From Sphaerisporangium aureirubrum (GTDB taxonomy: Bacteria > Actinomycetota > Actinomycetes > Streptosporangiales > Streptosporangiaceae): 64,000 bases of DNA. Location of the stretch: positions 80,037 through 144,036 of the forward strand of contig NZ_JBHSRF010000014.1 in NCBI RefSeq assembly GCF_042658925.1, in the 5' to 3' direction. Within the stretch, counting starts at the first letter, position 1. Each line of letters begins with the position of its first letter. Made by a program: the position numbers and the translations under genes. The notes under the pieces are model-generated. The model saw nothing but the letters and a program-made list of their open reading frames with translations. It searched no databases and was not told the origin of the DNA. Of the stretch, positions 8,768-17,817 are shown one piece after another.

Positions 8768-9062
8768 TTGTAGTCCCTTCGGTAGTCACGTTCCAGACGG
8801 CCGAAGGGACGAAGATGTTGCATCACTCGGCGAATGCTTTCTCGGGGTCTTGTGGATTGCCCCGGCCGGAATTGAACGATAAGCCTCCGCCGGAGGCCAG
8901 GCAGGCTGCGAAGGGGTGTGGGTGGATGGGGGCGCCCACGATGCGCACACTGCGCCTGCCGATATTGCCATCTGGCCAGGTCATAGCCTTGTAGGGTTTC
9001 GCTTGGCGTGACGCGATCTCCAGCCATCTGAGCGGGGACCGAGTGAGGCAGGATGATCACTT

Positions 9063-10118
9063 GTGCTCCTTCGCCTGGCCTATCTGACCGTCACGAACGC
9101 CTTTGCCGCGCTGCGGCTGCTGCCGATGGGGGATAGGGACAAGGACGTCGAAATTCTTGCTCTGCGCCACTAGATCACCATTCTTGAAAGACAGCTCGGC
9201 GCGGAGACCGAAGTGAGGTTCGCTCCGGAGGATCGCGCCTTCCTCGCCGCGCTCCTGGCATCTCTGCCCCGCCAGGTCCTACGCCGACTGCGCCTGCTCG
9301 TGCGTCCGGATACGGTCCTTCGCTGGCACCGCGATCTGCTGAAGCGGCGTCACGCCCGTACCTGCCGGCCCAAGCGGCAGGGGCGCCCGCCCACCGTGCG
9401 CTCCATCCGTGTGCTCATTCTGCGGTTGGTCCGGGAGAATCCCTCGTGGGGTTACAGGCGAGTGCACGGCGAGCTCACCACTCTCGGCATCAAGATCGCG
9501 CCTTCCACCATTTGGGAGATCCTCAAGCAGGAAGGCGTGGATCCCTCCCCGGCGCGGGCATCCACTACGTGGGCCGATTTCCTGTGTTCCCAAGCCGACG
9601 CGCTGCCGGCCTGCGACTTCATCGAGACCGTCATCCTGAACGGGCAGCGGCAATACATTCTGGCTGTCAGCGAGCACGCCACCAGGCGGGTCCGTGTGCT
9701 GGGCACCACTGCCCAGCCGACCGCCACCCGGGTCATCCAGGCGATCAGGAATCTCGTGATGGACCTGGAGGACGCCGGCTGCCGGGCTCGCTATCTGATC
9801 AGGGACCGGGACGGGAAGTTCCCGGCCCTCATGGAGGAGATCCTCGCCGACTCCGGCATCCACACGGTGCTTACCGGTATCTGTATCCCGCGGATGGACT
9901 CGGTCATGGAACGGTGGGTGCAGTCGTGCCGCCGCGAGCTCCTGGACTGCTGCTTGCTCTGGAACGAACGCCACCTACGGCATGCCCTGCGCGAGTATGA
10001 GGAGTTCTACAACCAGCACAGACCCCATCAAGCCCTGGACCAGGTGGCTCCACTACGCGCCAGCCCGGACCCAACCACAGATCCGGCCACAGTCGCCGAC
10101 CTGAACGTACACCGACGG
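9063..10118 (+). mobile_element. IS transposase (DDE/rve integrase core), amber-interrupted and 3'-truncated
   Basis: The reading frame from GTG 9063 encodes the common actinomycete transposase N-terminus (ending EILALRH). It meets TAG at 9171-9173, where relatives have Gln (RHQITILERQL). The same frame then continues with the HTH region and the rve core. DDE residues are visible in ACDFIETV, YLIRDRDGKF and MERW, followed by FYNQHRPHQAL. The C-terminus departs from the family near ADLNVHRR (about 10,118), where it runs into a different gene. I saw no clear terminal inverted repeats. It is inactive unless the amber is suppressed. Confidence 0.85.
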
Positions 10119-10628
10119 TTGCTCACGACTTCCGCGGCGTCCATCCATCAGTTGGGCGCTGCCGCCGCGCTCGTCGGCGGTCGTGAAGGACTGCGAGCCA
10201 GCGAGGCAGGGCACGCCGGGGGCAGGGGACTGTGGAGCAGGTACGATGTCGCGGCGAACACGATGCTCGCGGGGGGCTGGCTCATCGAGCAGCACACCCT
10301 GAGGACGCAACGCCACCTTGATCAGGCGACCGATGACGCGGTCAGGCTGAAGGATCTCGCCGTCATCGGATCCGCGCTCACGAACATCGCGACCGTCGCG
10401 GCCGGTCAGCTCGTGAAGCATGAGTTCCCACAGGGGCTGCCGCTGGACGCGGAGGGCAATCTCGCCTCCGGCGCGTCCCGGCGCGGGAAACGCTACTACC
10501 GCTGGTTCACGGTGATGAAGAGGCTGAACCGAGCTTTCGCGGCCGGTGCGATCGGTCTCACTCCCAGCGTGAACTTCAAAGTCCTGCGCTCTTACCGGCC
10601 TGGAGCGATCTTCCGGCTGTTCACCTGA
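10119..10628 (+). pseudogene. 5'-truncated member of a tandem membrane-protein pair
   Basis: In frame with the transposase, the last about 170 residues are unrelated to transposases. They are similar to the next gene: ANTMLAGGWLIEQHTLRTQR and FTVMKRLNRAFAAGAIGLTP align with VNAAIAAGWLSERRTLYGRS and MTELNRAFALLAVASTPFIN, and both end in a Y(R/H)P...FRLF/FFSLW tail. The IS has therefore replaced the 5' end of one of two tandem paralogues. Function unknown. Any product would start inside the transposase frame. Confidence 0.7.
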
Positions 10629-10640
10629 CGGAAACCGGCG

Positions 10641-11201
10641 GTGAGGACAATGACGATCGCGCAGACCGCGACCGCTTCGGTGGGCCGCCTCGGCTTGGCG
10701 GCCGCCGCGTTCGGCAGACCTGAGTTCGCCCGCAACGGCGAACGGCCCGAAGCCGCCGGTGAGCCCGCCGAGACGGCCACCGGCGTCCGGCCCGGCATGA
10801 GCGACTCCATGTACGACCTGCTCGTCAACGCCGCCATCGCGGCGGGATGGCTGAGTGAGCGAAGAACTCTGTACGGCCGGTCCCTGGGCAGGGACGCGAA
10901 GTTCATGGTGACCGCCAAGGACGTGCTCGTCGCCGGCACGGTTCTCACCGGCGCCGCGGCCTTGGTCGGCAAGCTGCTCTCACGCGGCGAATCCCCGGCC
11001 GGCCCGTCCGTCTCCGGGGCGGAGAACGCGTCCGCTGACGCGGCCACCGACACCGAGGGCAATCGCCGTCGTCTGCGATCGATGACCGAGCTCAACCGCG
11101 CCTTCGCCCTGCTCGCGGTGGCGTCCACCCCCTTCATCAACTTCGCGTTGTTCGACTCGTACCATCCCCACCCGCTACGCAGCTTCTTCTCGCTCTGGTG
11201 A
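10641..11201 (+). CDS. small membrane-associated protein of unknown function (intact paralogue)
   Basis: 186 residues from GTG 10641. A variable Ala/Arg-rich N-terminus is followed by a hydrophobic helix (MYDLLVNAAIAAGWLSERRT), a second one (VLVAGTVLTGAAALVGKLLS), a polar linker, and a last one (FALLAVASTPFINFALFDSY). The start is weakly supported: an alternative ATG at 10650 exists, and neither has a strong Shine-Dalgarno. It is paralogous to the truncated gene just upstream. I do not recognise the family. Confidence 0.65.
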   Translation: MRTMTIAQTATASVGRLGLAAAAFGRPEFARNGERPEAAGEPAETATGVRPGMSDSMYDLLVNAAIAAGWLSERRTLYGRSLGRDAKFMVTAKDVLVAGTVLTGAAALVGKLLSRGESPAGPSVSGAENASADAATDTEGNRRRLRSMTELNRAFALLAVASTPFINFALFDSYHPHPLRSFFSLW

Positions 11202-11212
11202 GGCGCCGAAGC

Positions 11213-11851
11213 TCACCGGCCCTCGTCGAGGTAGGCGAGCACGGCCAGGACGCGGCGATGGCCGGTGTGGGTCGACGGCAGTCCGAGCTTGCCGAAGATG
11301 TTGCCGATGTGCTTGTGCACGGCGTTGTCCGTGATGAACAGGCGTTCGCCGATCTCGGTGTTGCCGAGTCCCCCCGCCATCAGTGCCAGCACTTGGCGTT
11401 CTCGATCGCTCAGTGAGCAGACGGTGCCTGTACCCATGAGCTGGGCGACGACCTCGGGATCGATGACGGTGCCGCCCCCGGCGATCCGGCGCAGGTCGTC
11501 GATGAACTCGCCCACCCGGCTCACCCGGTCCTTGAGCAAGTAGCCGACGCCGCCGGTGCCGTCGGAGAGCAGTTCGCGGGCGTACACCTTCTCCACGTAT
11601 TGCGACAGCACCAGTACGGGCAGGCCGGGGTGCCGCCGCCGGAGCTCCAGCGCCGCCTTGATTCCCTCGTCGCGAAATGACGGGGGCAGCCGCACGTCGG
11701 CTATCACAATGGTCGGCCGGTGCCGTTCCACGGCGTCCAGCAGTCCGGGCACGTCGGTGACGAGGGCCGTGACTTCGATGTTCCTGCTGCCCAGAAGAAG
11801 TTCCAGGCCCGACGCGAGCAGGACGTTGTCCTCGGCGATCACGACGCGCAC
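11213..11851 (-). CDS. NarL/FixJ-family response regulator
   Basis: A 212-residue two-domain regulator. The receiver has the acidic pair (VVIAEDN), phospho-Asp (IVIADVRLP) and Lys (YLLKDRV). The LuxR-type HTH reads LSDRERQVLALMAGGLGNTE, then AVHKHIGNIFGKLGL. The start overlaps the end of the histidine kinase gene by 13 bp, so they form one operon and a two-component pair. Target genes are unknown; the adjacent CPBP protease gene overlaps the kinase gene too. Confidence 0.92.
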   Translation of the reverse strand: MRVVIAEDNVLLASGLELLLGSRNIEVTALVTDVPGLLDAVERHRPTIVIADVRLPPSFRDEGIKAALELRRRHPGLPVLVLSQYVEKVYARELLSDGTGGVGYLLKDRVSRVGEFIDDLRRIAGGGTVIDPEVVAQLMGTGTVCSLSDRERQVLALMAGGLGNTEIGERLFITDNAVHKHIGNIFGKLGLPSTHTGHRRVLAVLAYLDEGR

Positions 11852-13083
11852 GGTAGCTCCGCGGTGATGGTGGTGGGCCCGCTGGGCGGGCTGGACACCA
11901 GTACGGTCCCATCGAGGGCCGCCGCCCGGTGGCGGACGCCGGCGAGGCCGGTGCCCGAACTCTCGTCCGCCCCGCCTCTGCCGTCGTCGGTCACCTCGAT
12001 CAGCAACCGGTCGTCGCGCCGTGCCACCCTGACCAGCACCCGGCCGGCGCCGCTGTGCTTGGCGGCGTTGGTGAGCGCTTCGGCGACGATGAAGTAGGTG
12101 CAGGTCTCGACCGCCGCGGGCAGCCTGCCGAGCTCGCCGAGCTCCACCTCGACGGGGATCCCCGCCCGCGCGGCCAGCGCCGATACCGCGCCCGCCAGCC
12201 CCCGGTCGGCGAGGATCGGCGGATAGATCGTGCGGACGACGTCGCGGAGCTCGGTCATGGCCTCCTCCGCACCCTCGTGGGCCTCCTTGAGCAACCTGGC
12301 CAGCGCGTCCGCTCCGCCGGGGAGCGACTCCCTGGCCAGGCCCAGCCGCATCGCGATGGCGACGAGCCTGGCCTGCGTGCCGTCATGCAGGTCACGTTCG
12401 ATGCGGCGCAGCTCCGCGGCGTGCGCGTCCAGCACGCCGGCCCGGCTCTGCGCCAGCTCGCCGATCCGGTCGGTCAGCCGTTCCTCGGCCGACGGCGCCA
12501 GCACCGCCAGGCAACCGCGCGCATGCCGGCGTGCGAGCCACGGTACGGCCCACCACGACACCGCCCCGGCGACGACGGCCTGCGTCGCGCCCATGGCCAG
12601 TGCGCCACTCCACCCGGTCACAGGAACGCCGATGAACCGTTGCGGCTCCTCGGCCGGGAACACCCACCACAACGGTGCCCCCACCAGGGGGAACACGGCT
12701 CCGCCCACGCAGGCCAGCGCCAAGAGCCCCAGAGGGACGCCGATCGCCACCTGCCACAGCGTCCAGCGCAGGTCCCGCGCGGTCTCCGCGTCGTCCAGCA
12801 ACAGCCGCCACCGCGTACGAACTCCTTGGGACGGGAGCGGGACCGCCGGGCGTGCGGGAATGGAAATGCCCAGTGACGCGGCGGCGCGGCGCCGGTGCCA
12901 TTCGGCCCACCGTCGCAGGCCTGCCGGGATCCGGTAGAACACCGTCGATCTGAGCCCGCACGCCACCGCCGGGAGCGCGCAGACGGCCAGAACCGGCAGG
13001 ACGAGCATCGTCGCCACCGCCGTCGGCAGGCCGATCAACAGATATCGGCCGCCGCGCCGTACCTCTGCCCAGCGTTCGCGCAT
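11839..13083 (-). CDS. sensor histidine kinase (HisKA_3/NarX type)
   Basis: 414 residues from ATG 13083: membrane helices in the N-terminal half, a coiled dimerisation segment with the phospho-acceptor His (RIERDLHDGTQARLVAIAMR), and an HATPase with an N box (VAEALTNAAKHSGA) and G box (DDGRGGADESSGTGLAGVRH). It phosphorylates the adjacent NarL-type regulator. The N-terminal 49 bp overlap the preceding CPBP gene, which argues for tight co-expression. No dedicated extracellular sensor domain is visible; signal entry is probably in the membrane. Confidence 0.9.
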   Translation of the reverse strand: MRERWAEVRRGGRYLLIGLPTAVATMLVLPVLAVCALPAVACGLRSTVFYRIPAGLRRWAEWHRRRAAASLGISIPARPAVPLPSQGVRTRWRLLLDDAETARDLRWTLWQVAIGVPLGLLALACVGGAVFPLVGAPLWWVFPAEEPQRFIGVPVTGWSGALAMGATQAVVAGAVSWWAVPWLARRHARGCLAVLAPSAEERLTDRIGELAQSRAGVLDAHAAELRRIERDLHDGTQARLVAIAMRLGLARESLPGGADALARLLKEAHEGAEEAMTELRDVVRTIYPPILADRGLAGAVSALAARAGIPVEVELGELGRLPAAVETCTYFIVAEALTNAAKHSGAGRVLVRVARRDDRLLIEVTDDGRGGADESSGTGLAGVRHRAAALDGTVLVSSPPSGPTTITAELPCAS

Positions 13084-13958
13084 GTCTCCATCCTTCGATA
13101 GCCCAGTCTGCCGCGCGTCGCGACGACGATCACCAGGGCGAGAGCGCCGAAGCCGATCAACCCGACCAGGTACCTGCTGTCCAGCACAGGGATCGCGGGA
13201 AAGAACGCCGGCCACAGCACGGAGCCGAAATTGTTGATGTTGGCATGGAACAGCATGACGACCGGAAGGCTTTCCCGCGTGCTGTTGAACAGCCAGGTGA
13301 CCACGATGTTGAGCACCAGGGTGAAGAGAAGGAACTCCACCACCGTCCCGAGCGCGGATGCGCCCATTCTCCAGCCGGTGAGGAACAGCGGGAGGTGCCA
13401 CCCGGCCCAGAGCGGCCCGAGAATGAGCGCGCCGGCCATGGGGCCGTACCGTTGCTGTACGCGGGGAAGAGCGTATTCCCGCCACCCTGGTTCCTCCGCC
13501 AGTCCCGTGGTGACGAGTTGCACGAGAAGCATCGGCAGGAACGCCAGAACGGCGGGTGCCGCGGGCAGGCTCAGCGCGCCGGCCGCCCCCGGCAGCGCGA
13601 ACGTCGCCGTCACCATGATCGCGGGCACCCCGGCGAGGGCGAGCAGGTACCACCGCGCGCCGGCCCGCCACCTGAGGAACGCGCGCAGCCACCGCCGGAC
13701 TCCCGGCCGCCCTTCGAGAAGCCGGGTCATCAGGTACGCGGAGAAGATGGGGCCGAGATACGCCCCCGGCATGACGCCCAGGAATTGCGACGTGCCGAGC
13801 ACCGACGGGTAGCGGAAGCGAAAAACCGCCAGCCCGTCCTCGGAAAGCATGTACGGCAGCCAGGCCAGCCAGCTGAGGCCGTAAGCGAGGAGAAAGAATC
13901 CGGTCAAAGGATGCCGGCGGAGAAATGTCCGAACGGGTCTGCTCTTGTCTGGGGGCAC
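13035..13958 (-). CDS. CPBP intramembrane metalloprotease (CAAX protease family)
   Basis: A 307-residue polytopic protein. The CPBP motif EEPGWREYALP (EExxxR) and later histidines (GWHLPLF, FHANINN) form the metal site of Rce1-like intramembrane proteases. It is the first gene of a three-gene minus-strand operon with the histidine kinase and response regulator. Family members process peptides or protect against bacteriocin-like peptides; the substrate here is unknown. Confidence 0.85.
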   Translation of the reverse strand: MPPDKSRPVRTFLRRHPLTGFFLLAYGLSWLAWLPYMLSEDGLAVFRFRYPSVLGTSQFLGVMPGAYLGPIFSAYLMTRLLEGRPGVRRWLRAFLRWRAGARWYLLALAGVPAIMVTATFALPGAAGALSLPAAPAVLAFLPMLLVQLVTTGLAEEPGWREYALPRVQQRYGPMAGALILGPLWAGWHLPLFLTGWRMGASALGTVVEFLLFTLVLNIVVTWLFNSTRESLPVVMLFHANINNFGSVLWPAFFPAIPVLDSRYLVGLIGFGALALVIVVATRGRLGYRRMETCANAGQRYGAAADIC

Positions 13959-14093
13959 GCCTGAAATGTTTCCGCGCCGCGGACATCGCGCGATATACAG
14001 GCCGCCACCGAGTTCGGACTACAGCCTGCTGTACCAGCCGGCCAGCGCGAAGCGCCCCGCCGTCCTCGCCGGAGCGGAGCGTCCAAGACGCGA

Positions 14094-15200
14094 CTACCGT
14101 CTCGCGTCGGCGCGGGACTCCAGGTAGAGCATTCCGGACAGTACGGCGACCAGTGCGGTGAGCTGGGCGAGTGCGTGGAAGATTCCCAGCGGGATGGTGG
14201 CCAGGGCCGCTACCGCGGCCACCGCTCGGTAGTGGACTCGTTCGATGCGGAGGACGCGCCGGAACGCCACGTCGGCTGACAGGTACAGGGCCAGGCCTCC
14301 GGCCAGGAATGCCGCTTGGGGGAGCTCCAGGTGGGTGGTGGCGTGGCCGACTGCTTTCTTGATGCCGGCCGCGACCGCGACGATGCCGGCCAGGAGCCCG
14401 AGGTAGGCCAGGCCGTAGGCGTTGAAGGCGGCGCGGACCCGCTGACGTGGCTCTACCGCGTCGAGGGCGGACTCGGCCCGGGTGTCGTCGCCGCCGAAGT
14501 AGACCCACCACATCAGGTACGCGAGCGACAGGCCGAGCAGGGCGACCAGCACCACCGGCAGGTTCAGCTCCACGCCTTCCGCCCCGGCCCCGATGGCCAC
14601 CAGTGACTCGCCGAGCGCGATGATGATGATCAGGCCGTGGCGCTCCACGAAATGTGACGGCGCGATGGTGAACTTGTCGATCGGGTCGATGTACGGCGCG
14701 GCCCGCTGGACCGCGACGGCCAGGAGCCACAGGCCCCAGCGCCAGCCGTCCGGGGCGAACCCGCCGGCGAGGACGAGCGTCGCGCTGACGAGGTTCAGCG
14801 GGGCCAGCGTCCGGAACGCCCGGAATATCTCGGGGCCGCCGGCGAACCCGAACAGCGCGGTGTGGACGGCGATGGCCGTGAAGTACCCGAGTCCGAATGC
14901 CACTCCGGTCGAGGCGAAGGCGTCCGGGACGGCCAGCGCGATCACGAGGAAGCCGCCCATCCCGACCAGCATGAGGGCCCGGCGGGACGTGCTGTTCGGG
15001 ACGATCGCGTTGGCCAGCCAGGCGTACCCGCCGTACATCCACATGATCATGGTCAGCATGAGCACGACCTCGGCGACGCCGGTCCAGGTCAGGTGGTCGG
15101 CCAGCACAGCGGTCAACTGGGTCGCGGTGAACACGAAGACCAGGTCGAAGAAGAGCTCAAGCGTGCTCACCCGCGCCACGGGTCCTGAGGCGGCCGCCAT
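14094..15200 (-). CDS. LtrA (low temperature requirement A) family membrane protein
   Basis: 368 residues, about eleven transmembrane helices. It begins with the LtrA signature STLELFFDLVFVFTATQLTA and contains FVERHGLIIIIALGESLVAI, the second hallmark. The start at 15200 is chosen because GGAAGGA precedes it by about 5 bp; an in-frame start at 15278 would add 26 poorly conserved residues. The biochemical function of the family is unsettled. Monocistronic here. Confidence 0.88.
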   Translation of the reverse strand: MAAASGPVARVSTLELFFDLVFVFTATQLTAVLADHLTWTGVAEVVLMLTMIMWMYGGYAWLANAIVPNSTSRRALMLVGMGGFLVIALAVPDAFASTGVAFGLGYFTAIAVHTALFGFAGGPEIFRAFRTLAPLNLVSATLVLAGGFAPDGWRWGLWLLAVAVQRAAPYIDPIDKFTIAPSHFVERHGLIIIIALGESLVAIGAGAEGVELNLPVVLVALLGLSLAYLMWWVYFGGDDTRAESALDAVEPRQRVRAAFNAYGLAYLGLLAGIVAVAAGIKKAVGHATTHLELPQAAFLAGGLALYLSADVAFRRVLRIERVHYRAVAAVAALATIPLGIFHALAQLTALVAVLSGMLYLESRADARR

Positions 15201-15301
15201 GTCGGTCCTTCCAGCCTCGCGAGGGTCGGGATCTTGTGACAGTCGGCATATTAGGGACATGAGGTTACGGCCGCCCACCGATCACACCTGACCCGGGGAG
15301 G

Positions 15302-15625
15302 CTAGCGAGGGCCCAGCCCCGTCTTTCCGTCGAGCAGCTCACGTGCGAGGTGGCCGGCGTGACGTGCGGTCTCCTCGATCATGTGCAGGACGATCCGGCG
15401 CAGGTCGGTGATCTCGTCCCCGAGCGGAGGGGGGTGATGTCCCCGCGGGGGCGCCGACAGCGGTGTGGCGGCGAGGACCTCGCCCAGCGGTGTCCATCCC
15501 GAGGGCAGGACGGCGGTGGTCAGGGCCTTGTCGTCGAGCCCGTCGACGATCGCCAGCACGCTGGCGCGCTGCGCCTCTAGGAACATCAGTAACGCGTTCT
15601 TCTCGCTGTCGTCCACCGGGCCCAC
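15302..15625 (-). pseudogene. DinB/DUF664-type protein with internal deletion
   Basis: 107 residues. The N-terminal helix (FLEAQRASVLAIVDGLDDKA, then LPSGWTPLGE) and C-terminal helix (HMIEETARHAGHLARELLDG, then KTGLGPR) of the mycothiol-type DinB/DUF664 fold are both clear. The roughly 60 residues that should lie between them are missing, replaced by a Pro-rich bridge (TPLSAPPRGHHPPP). The metal-ligand histidines in the middle of the fold are lost. Probably non-functional. Confidence 0.65.
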
Positions 15626-15755
15626 TCCCTTGCCGATCAGGGCGCCAAGAGCCGCCGCGAGGCCTCGCGAGGATCGAGACGCGTGCCGGTCGTCTCGCCG
15701 ACCGGAGCGCGCCGCACGCTAGCGGACGGCGCCGACATTCCCGGGCGCCGGTGCG

Positions 15756-16619
15756 TCAGGGCCGGACGGTGAGTTCCTCCAGGATCGAACGGATCGGGGT
15801 GGCCGGGTGCCGGAGGAGGGTTTCGAGGTCGGGGCCGGTGGTGGAGAACTCTCCGCGGCGGGACGCGTGGAACATGCCGAGCAGCATGTTCGCCTGGTCC
15901 GCGGGTACGCCGTGCCCGATCATGGTGGGCGTCCACGCCGCGTCGTCGGCCACGACGCGGCGGATGGGGCGGCCGGTGAGTTCGGTGACGATGGCGGCGA
16001 TGTCCGCCAGGTCGAGCGCGTCCGGTGCGGTCAGCGGCGGGGTCGGGCCGTCGAAGCGGCCCTCGTCGGCGAGGATCGTCGCAGCGGCCTCGGCCAGGTC
16101 GGCGTGTGTGGTCCAGGAGACGGGGCCGTCGGCCGGCGCGACGAGCTCGCCGGTTTCGAGGGCGCGGCCGAGCAGGTGCCGGACGGTGCCGGCGTAGAAC
16201 CCGTTGCGCAGGGCGGTGAAGGGTGTGCCGGTCTTCGACAGGTAGTGCTCGGTGGCGGCGTGGTCGGGCATCGGCGCGAAGACCGAATCCTCGGCGGCGG
16301 CCTGGTGGCTGGTGTAGAGGATGCGCTTAGCGCCGGCGTCGCGAGCGGCGTCGATGGCCGCGACGTGCTGGGCGACCGCCTCCTCGCCCGTCCGGTCGGT
16401 CGAGACGATGAGCACCTGCGATGCGCCCTCGAACGCGCCGGCGAGGGAGCCGGGGTCGGTGAAGTCGCCGCGCCGCACGCGTACGCCGCGTGCGGCCAGG
16501 TTCGCGGCGCGGGCCGTGTCGCGGACGCTGACGCCGACCTGGTCCGCGGGGACCCGGTCGAGCAGCCGGTCGACGATCTGGGAGCCGAGCAGGCCGGTGC
16601 CGCCGGTGATGATGATCAT
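15756..16619 (-). CDS. NmrA/QorB-like NAD(P)-binding oxidoreductase
   Basis: 287 residues with an N-terminal Rossmann motif (MIIITGGTGLLGSQIVDRLL) and atypical SDR layout. YTSHQAAAEDS and LRNGFYAGTV follow the QorB pattern of NAD(P)H:quinone oxidoreductases and NmrA-type sensors. It is divergent from, and 88 bp away from, a TetR regulator, with shared operator-like repeats between them. Likely induced when an electrophile or quinone inactivates the TetR protein. Confidence 0.85.
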   Translation of the reverse strand: MIIITGGTGLLGSQIVDRLLDRVPADQVGVSVRDTARAANLAARGVRVRRGDFTDPGSLAGAFEGASQVLIVSTDRTGEEAVAQHVAAIDAARDAGAKRILYTSHQAAAEDSVFAPMPDHAATEHYLSKTGTPFTALRNGFYAGTVRHLLGRALETGELVAPADGPVSWTTHADLAEAAATILADEGRFDGPTPPLTAPDALDLADIAAIVTELTGRPIRRVVADDAAWTPTMIGHGVPADQANMLLGMFHASRRGEFSTTGPDLETLLRHPATPIRSILEELTVRP

Positions 16620-16632
16620 GTTCGCCCTCTCT

Positions 16633-16674
16633 TTGCTAACGATGGAACCTATTGGACGCTATCAGCGTTAGCAA
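16633..16674. promoter_or_regulatory. inverted repeat between the NmrA-like gene and its TetR regulator
   Basis: TTGCTAACG at 16633-16641 is repeated inverted as CGTTAGCAA at 16666-16674, perfect 9-bp arms. A related half-site, GCGTTATCG, lies at 16691-16699, just before the regulator's ATG. The spacing suggests operators over both divergent promoters, with the TetR protein as the natural binder. Confidence 0.6.
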
Positions 16675-16707
16675 CAGAGATAGCACAGATGCGTTATCGT
16701 TGGAAAC

Positions 16708-17403
16708 ATGGCAGACGCTAGGCCGGACGGCGACGGCAGGCACAAGACGCGCGCGAAGATCGTGGAGTGCGCGGCGCAGCTCCTGCGTGAGCAGGGCGCG
16801 AGCGCGGTCACCACCCGCGCGGTCGCGCAGGCGGCCGGCATGCAGGCGCCGACCATCTACCGGTTCTTCGAGGACAAGGACGCGCTGCTCGACGCCGTCG
16901 CCGAACACGTATTCGCCACCTACGTCGCCGGGAAGGCACTCACCGGGGACGCCGGCGACCCGGTCGCGGATCTCCGGGCGGGGTGGGACACGCACATCGG
17001 CTTCGGTCTCGCCAACGCGGCGCTGTTCGGCCTCCTCGCCGACCCCGCCCGCGGCGCTCGTTCACCGGCGGCGGCCGCCGGCCAGGAGGTCCTGCGCGCC
17101 CGGGTGCACCGCGTCGCGGCGGCCGGCCGGCTCCGTGTCCCGGAAAGACGCGCCGTCGAACTCATCCACGCCGCCGGCACCGGCGCCGTCCTCGCCTTGC
17201 TCGCCACCCCGCCGGAACACCGGGACCCGGGCCTCGCGGACGCGATGTACGAGGCGGTCGCGCGATCGATCCTCACCGAAACGCCGGCCCTTCCCGCGGA
17301 CGACGTGATCGCGGCCGCCGTCACGTTCCGGGCCCTCGTCCCGGCGCTGCCGATGCTCACCGGCGGCGAGCGCGCCCTGCTGTCCGAGTGGCTGGACCGG
17401 TGA
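16708..17403 (+). CDS. TetR-family transcriptional regulator
   Basis: 231 residues. The N-terminal HTH (TRAKIVECAAQLLREQGASA, then VTTRAVAQAAGMQAPTIYRF) is typical TetR, followed by a ligand-binding helical domain. It is divergent from the NmrA-like oxidoreductase gene, the usual target of a local TetR repressor. Start ATG 16708; an in-frame ATG upstream lies inside the operator region and is less likely. Confidence 0.88.
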   Translation: MADARPDGDGRHKTRAKIVECAAQLLREQGASAVTTRAVAQAAGMQAPTIYRFFEDKDALLDAVAEHVFATYVAGKALTGDAGDPVADLRAGWDTHIGFGLANAALFGLLADPARGARSPAAAAGQEVLRARVHRVAAAGRLRVPERRAVELIHAAGTGAVLALLATPPEHRDPGLADAMYEAVARSILTETPALPADDVIAAAVTFRALVPALPMLTGGERALLSEWLDR

Positions 17404-17509
17404 CGGCTATCTTTCCGCATTTAGCCATATTTACAGCACATTCCACTTCATAAATCCGGGCTCGGGGTCCGTAGGCGCGATGGCGTGGCTCTCCGAAGGG
17501 AAGTAGAGA

Positions 17510-17686
17510 ATGCCCCTCAGAAAGGAACAGGCCAAGGAGTTCTTCGGGTCGCTTTACGACAGGGCGGCCACTCCGGATCTCAACGAGTTCGAGTCGGCGG
17601 CGATCCGTCTGGTCGCTCGCGTCGACACCTCGGCGGCGCCGGGGGATCGGGCGCTCGGGCTGCCGCGCTCCGTGGTCGGGCGGTAG
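17510..17686 (+). CDS. small hypothetical protein
   Basis: 58 residues from ATG 17510, with GAAGGG about 13 bp upstream. The N-terminal half (MPLRKEQAKEFFGSLYDRAA) looks like a helical protein start with good codon use. The C-terminal half becomes Gly/Arg/Pro-rich and may be out of frame, so this could be the front of a decayed gene. It leads into a patch of broken genes. No family recognised. Confidence 0.35.
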   Translation: MPLRKEQAKEFFGSLYDRAATPDLNEFESAAIRLVARVDTSAAPGDRALGLPRSVVGR

Positions 17687-17817
17687 ACGGCCGCGTCGGG
17701 AGAACGCCGGGGCGAACCGGCGGGAGACGTCTGCCCGGTTCCGAGTGGAAAAGACCCCTCGGGCCGGGCAGAGGCGAAATCGTTCGGGCAGACAAACGAA
17801 GAATTCATGAGGGGCCG

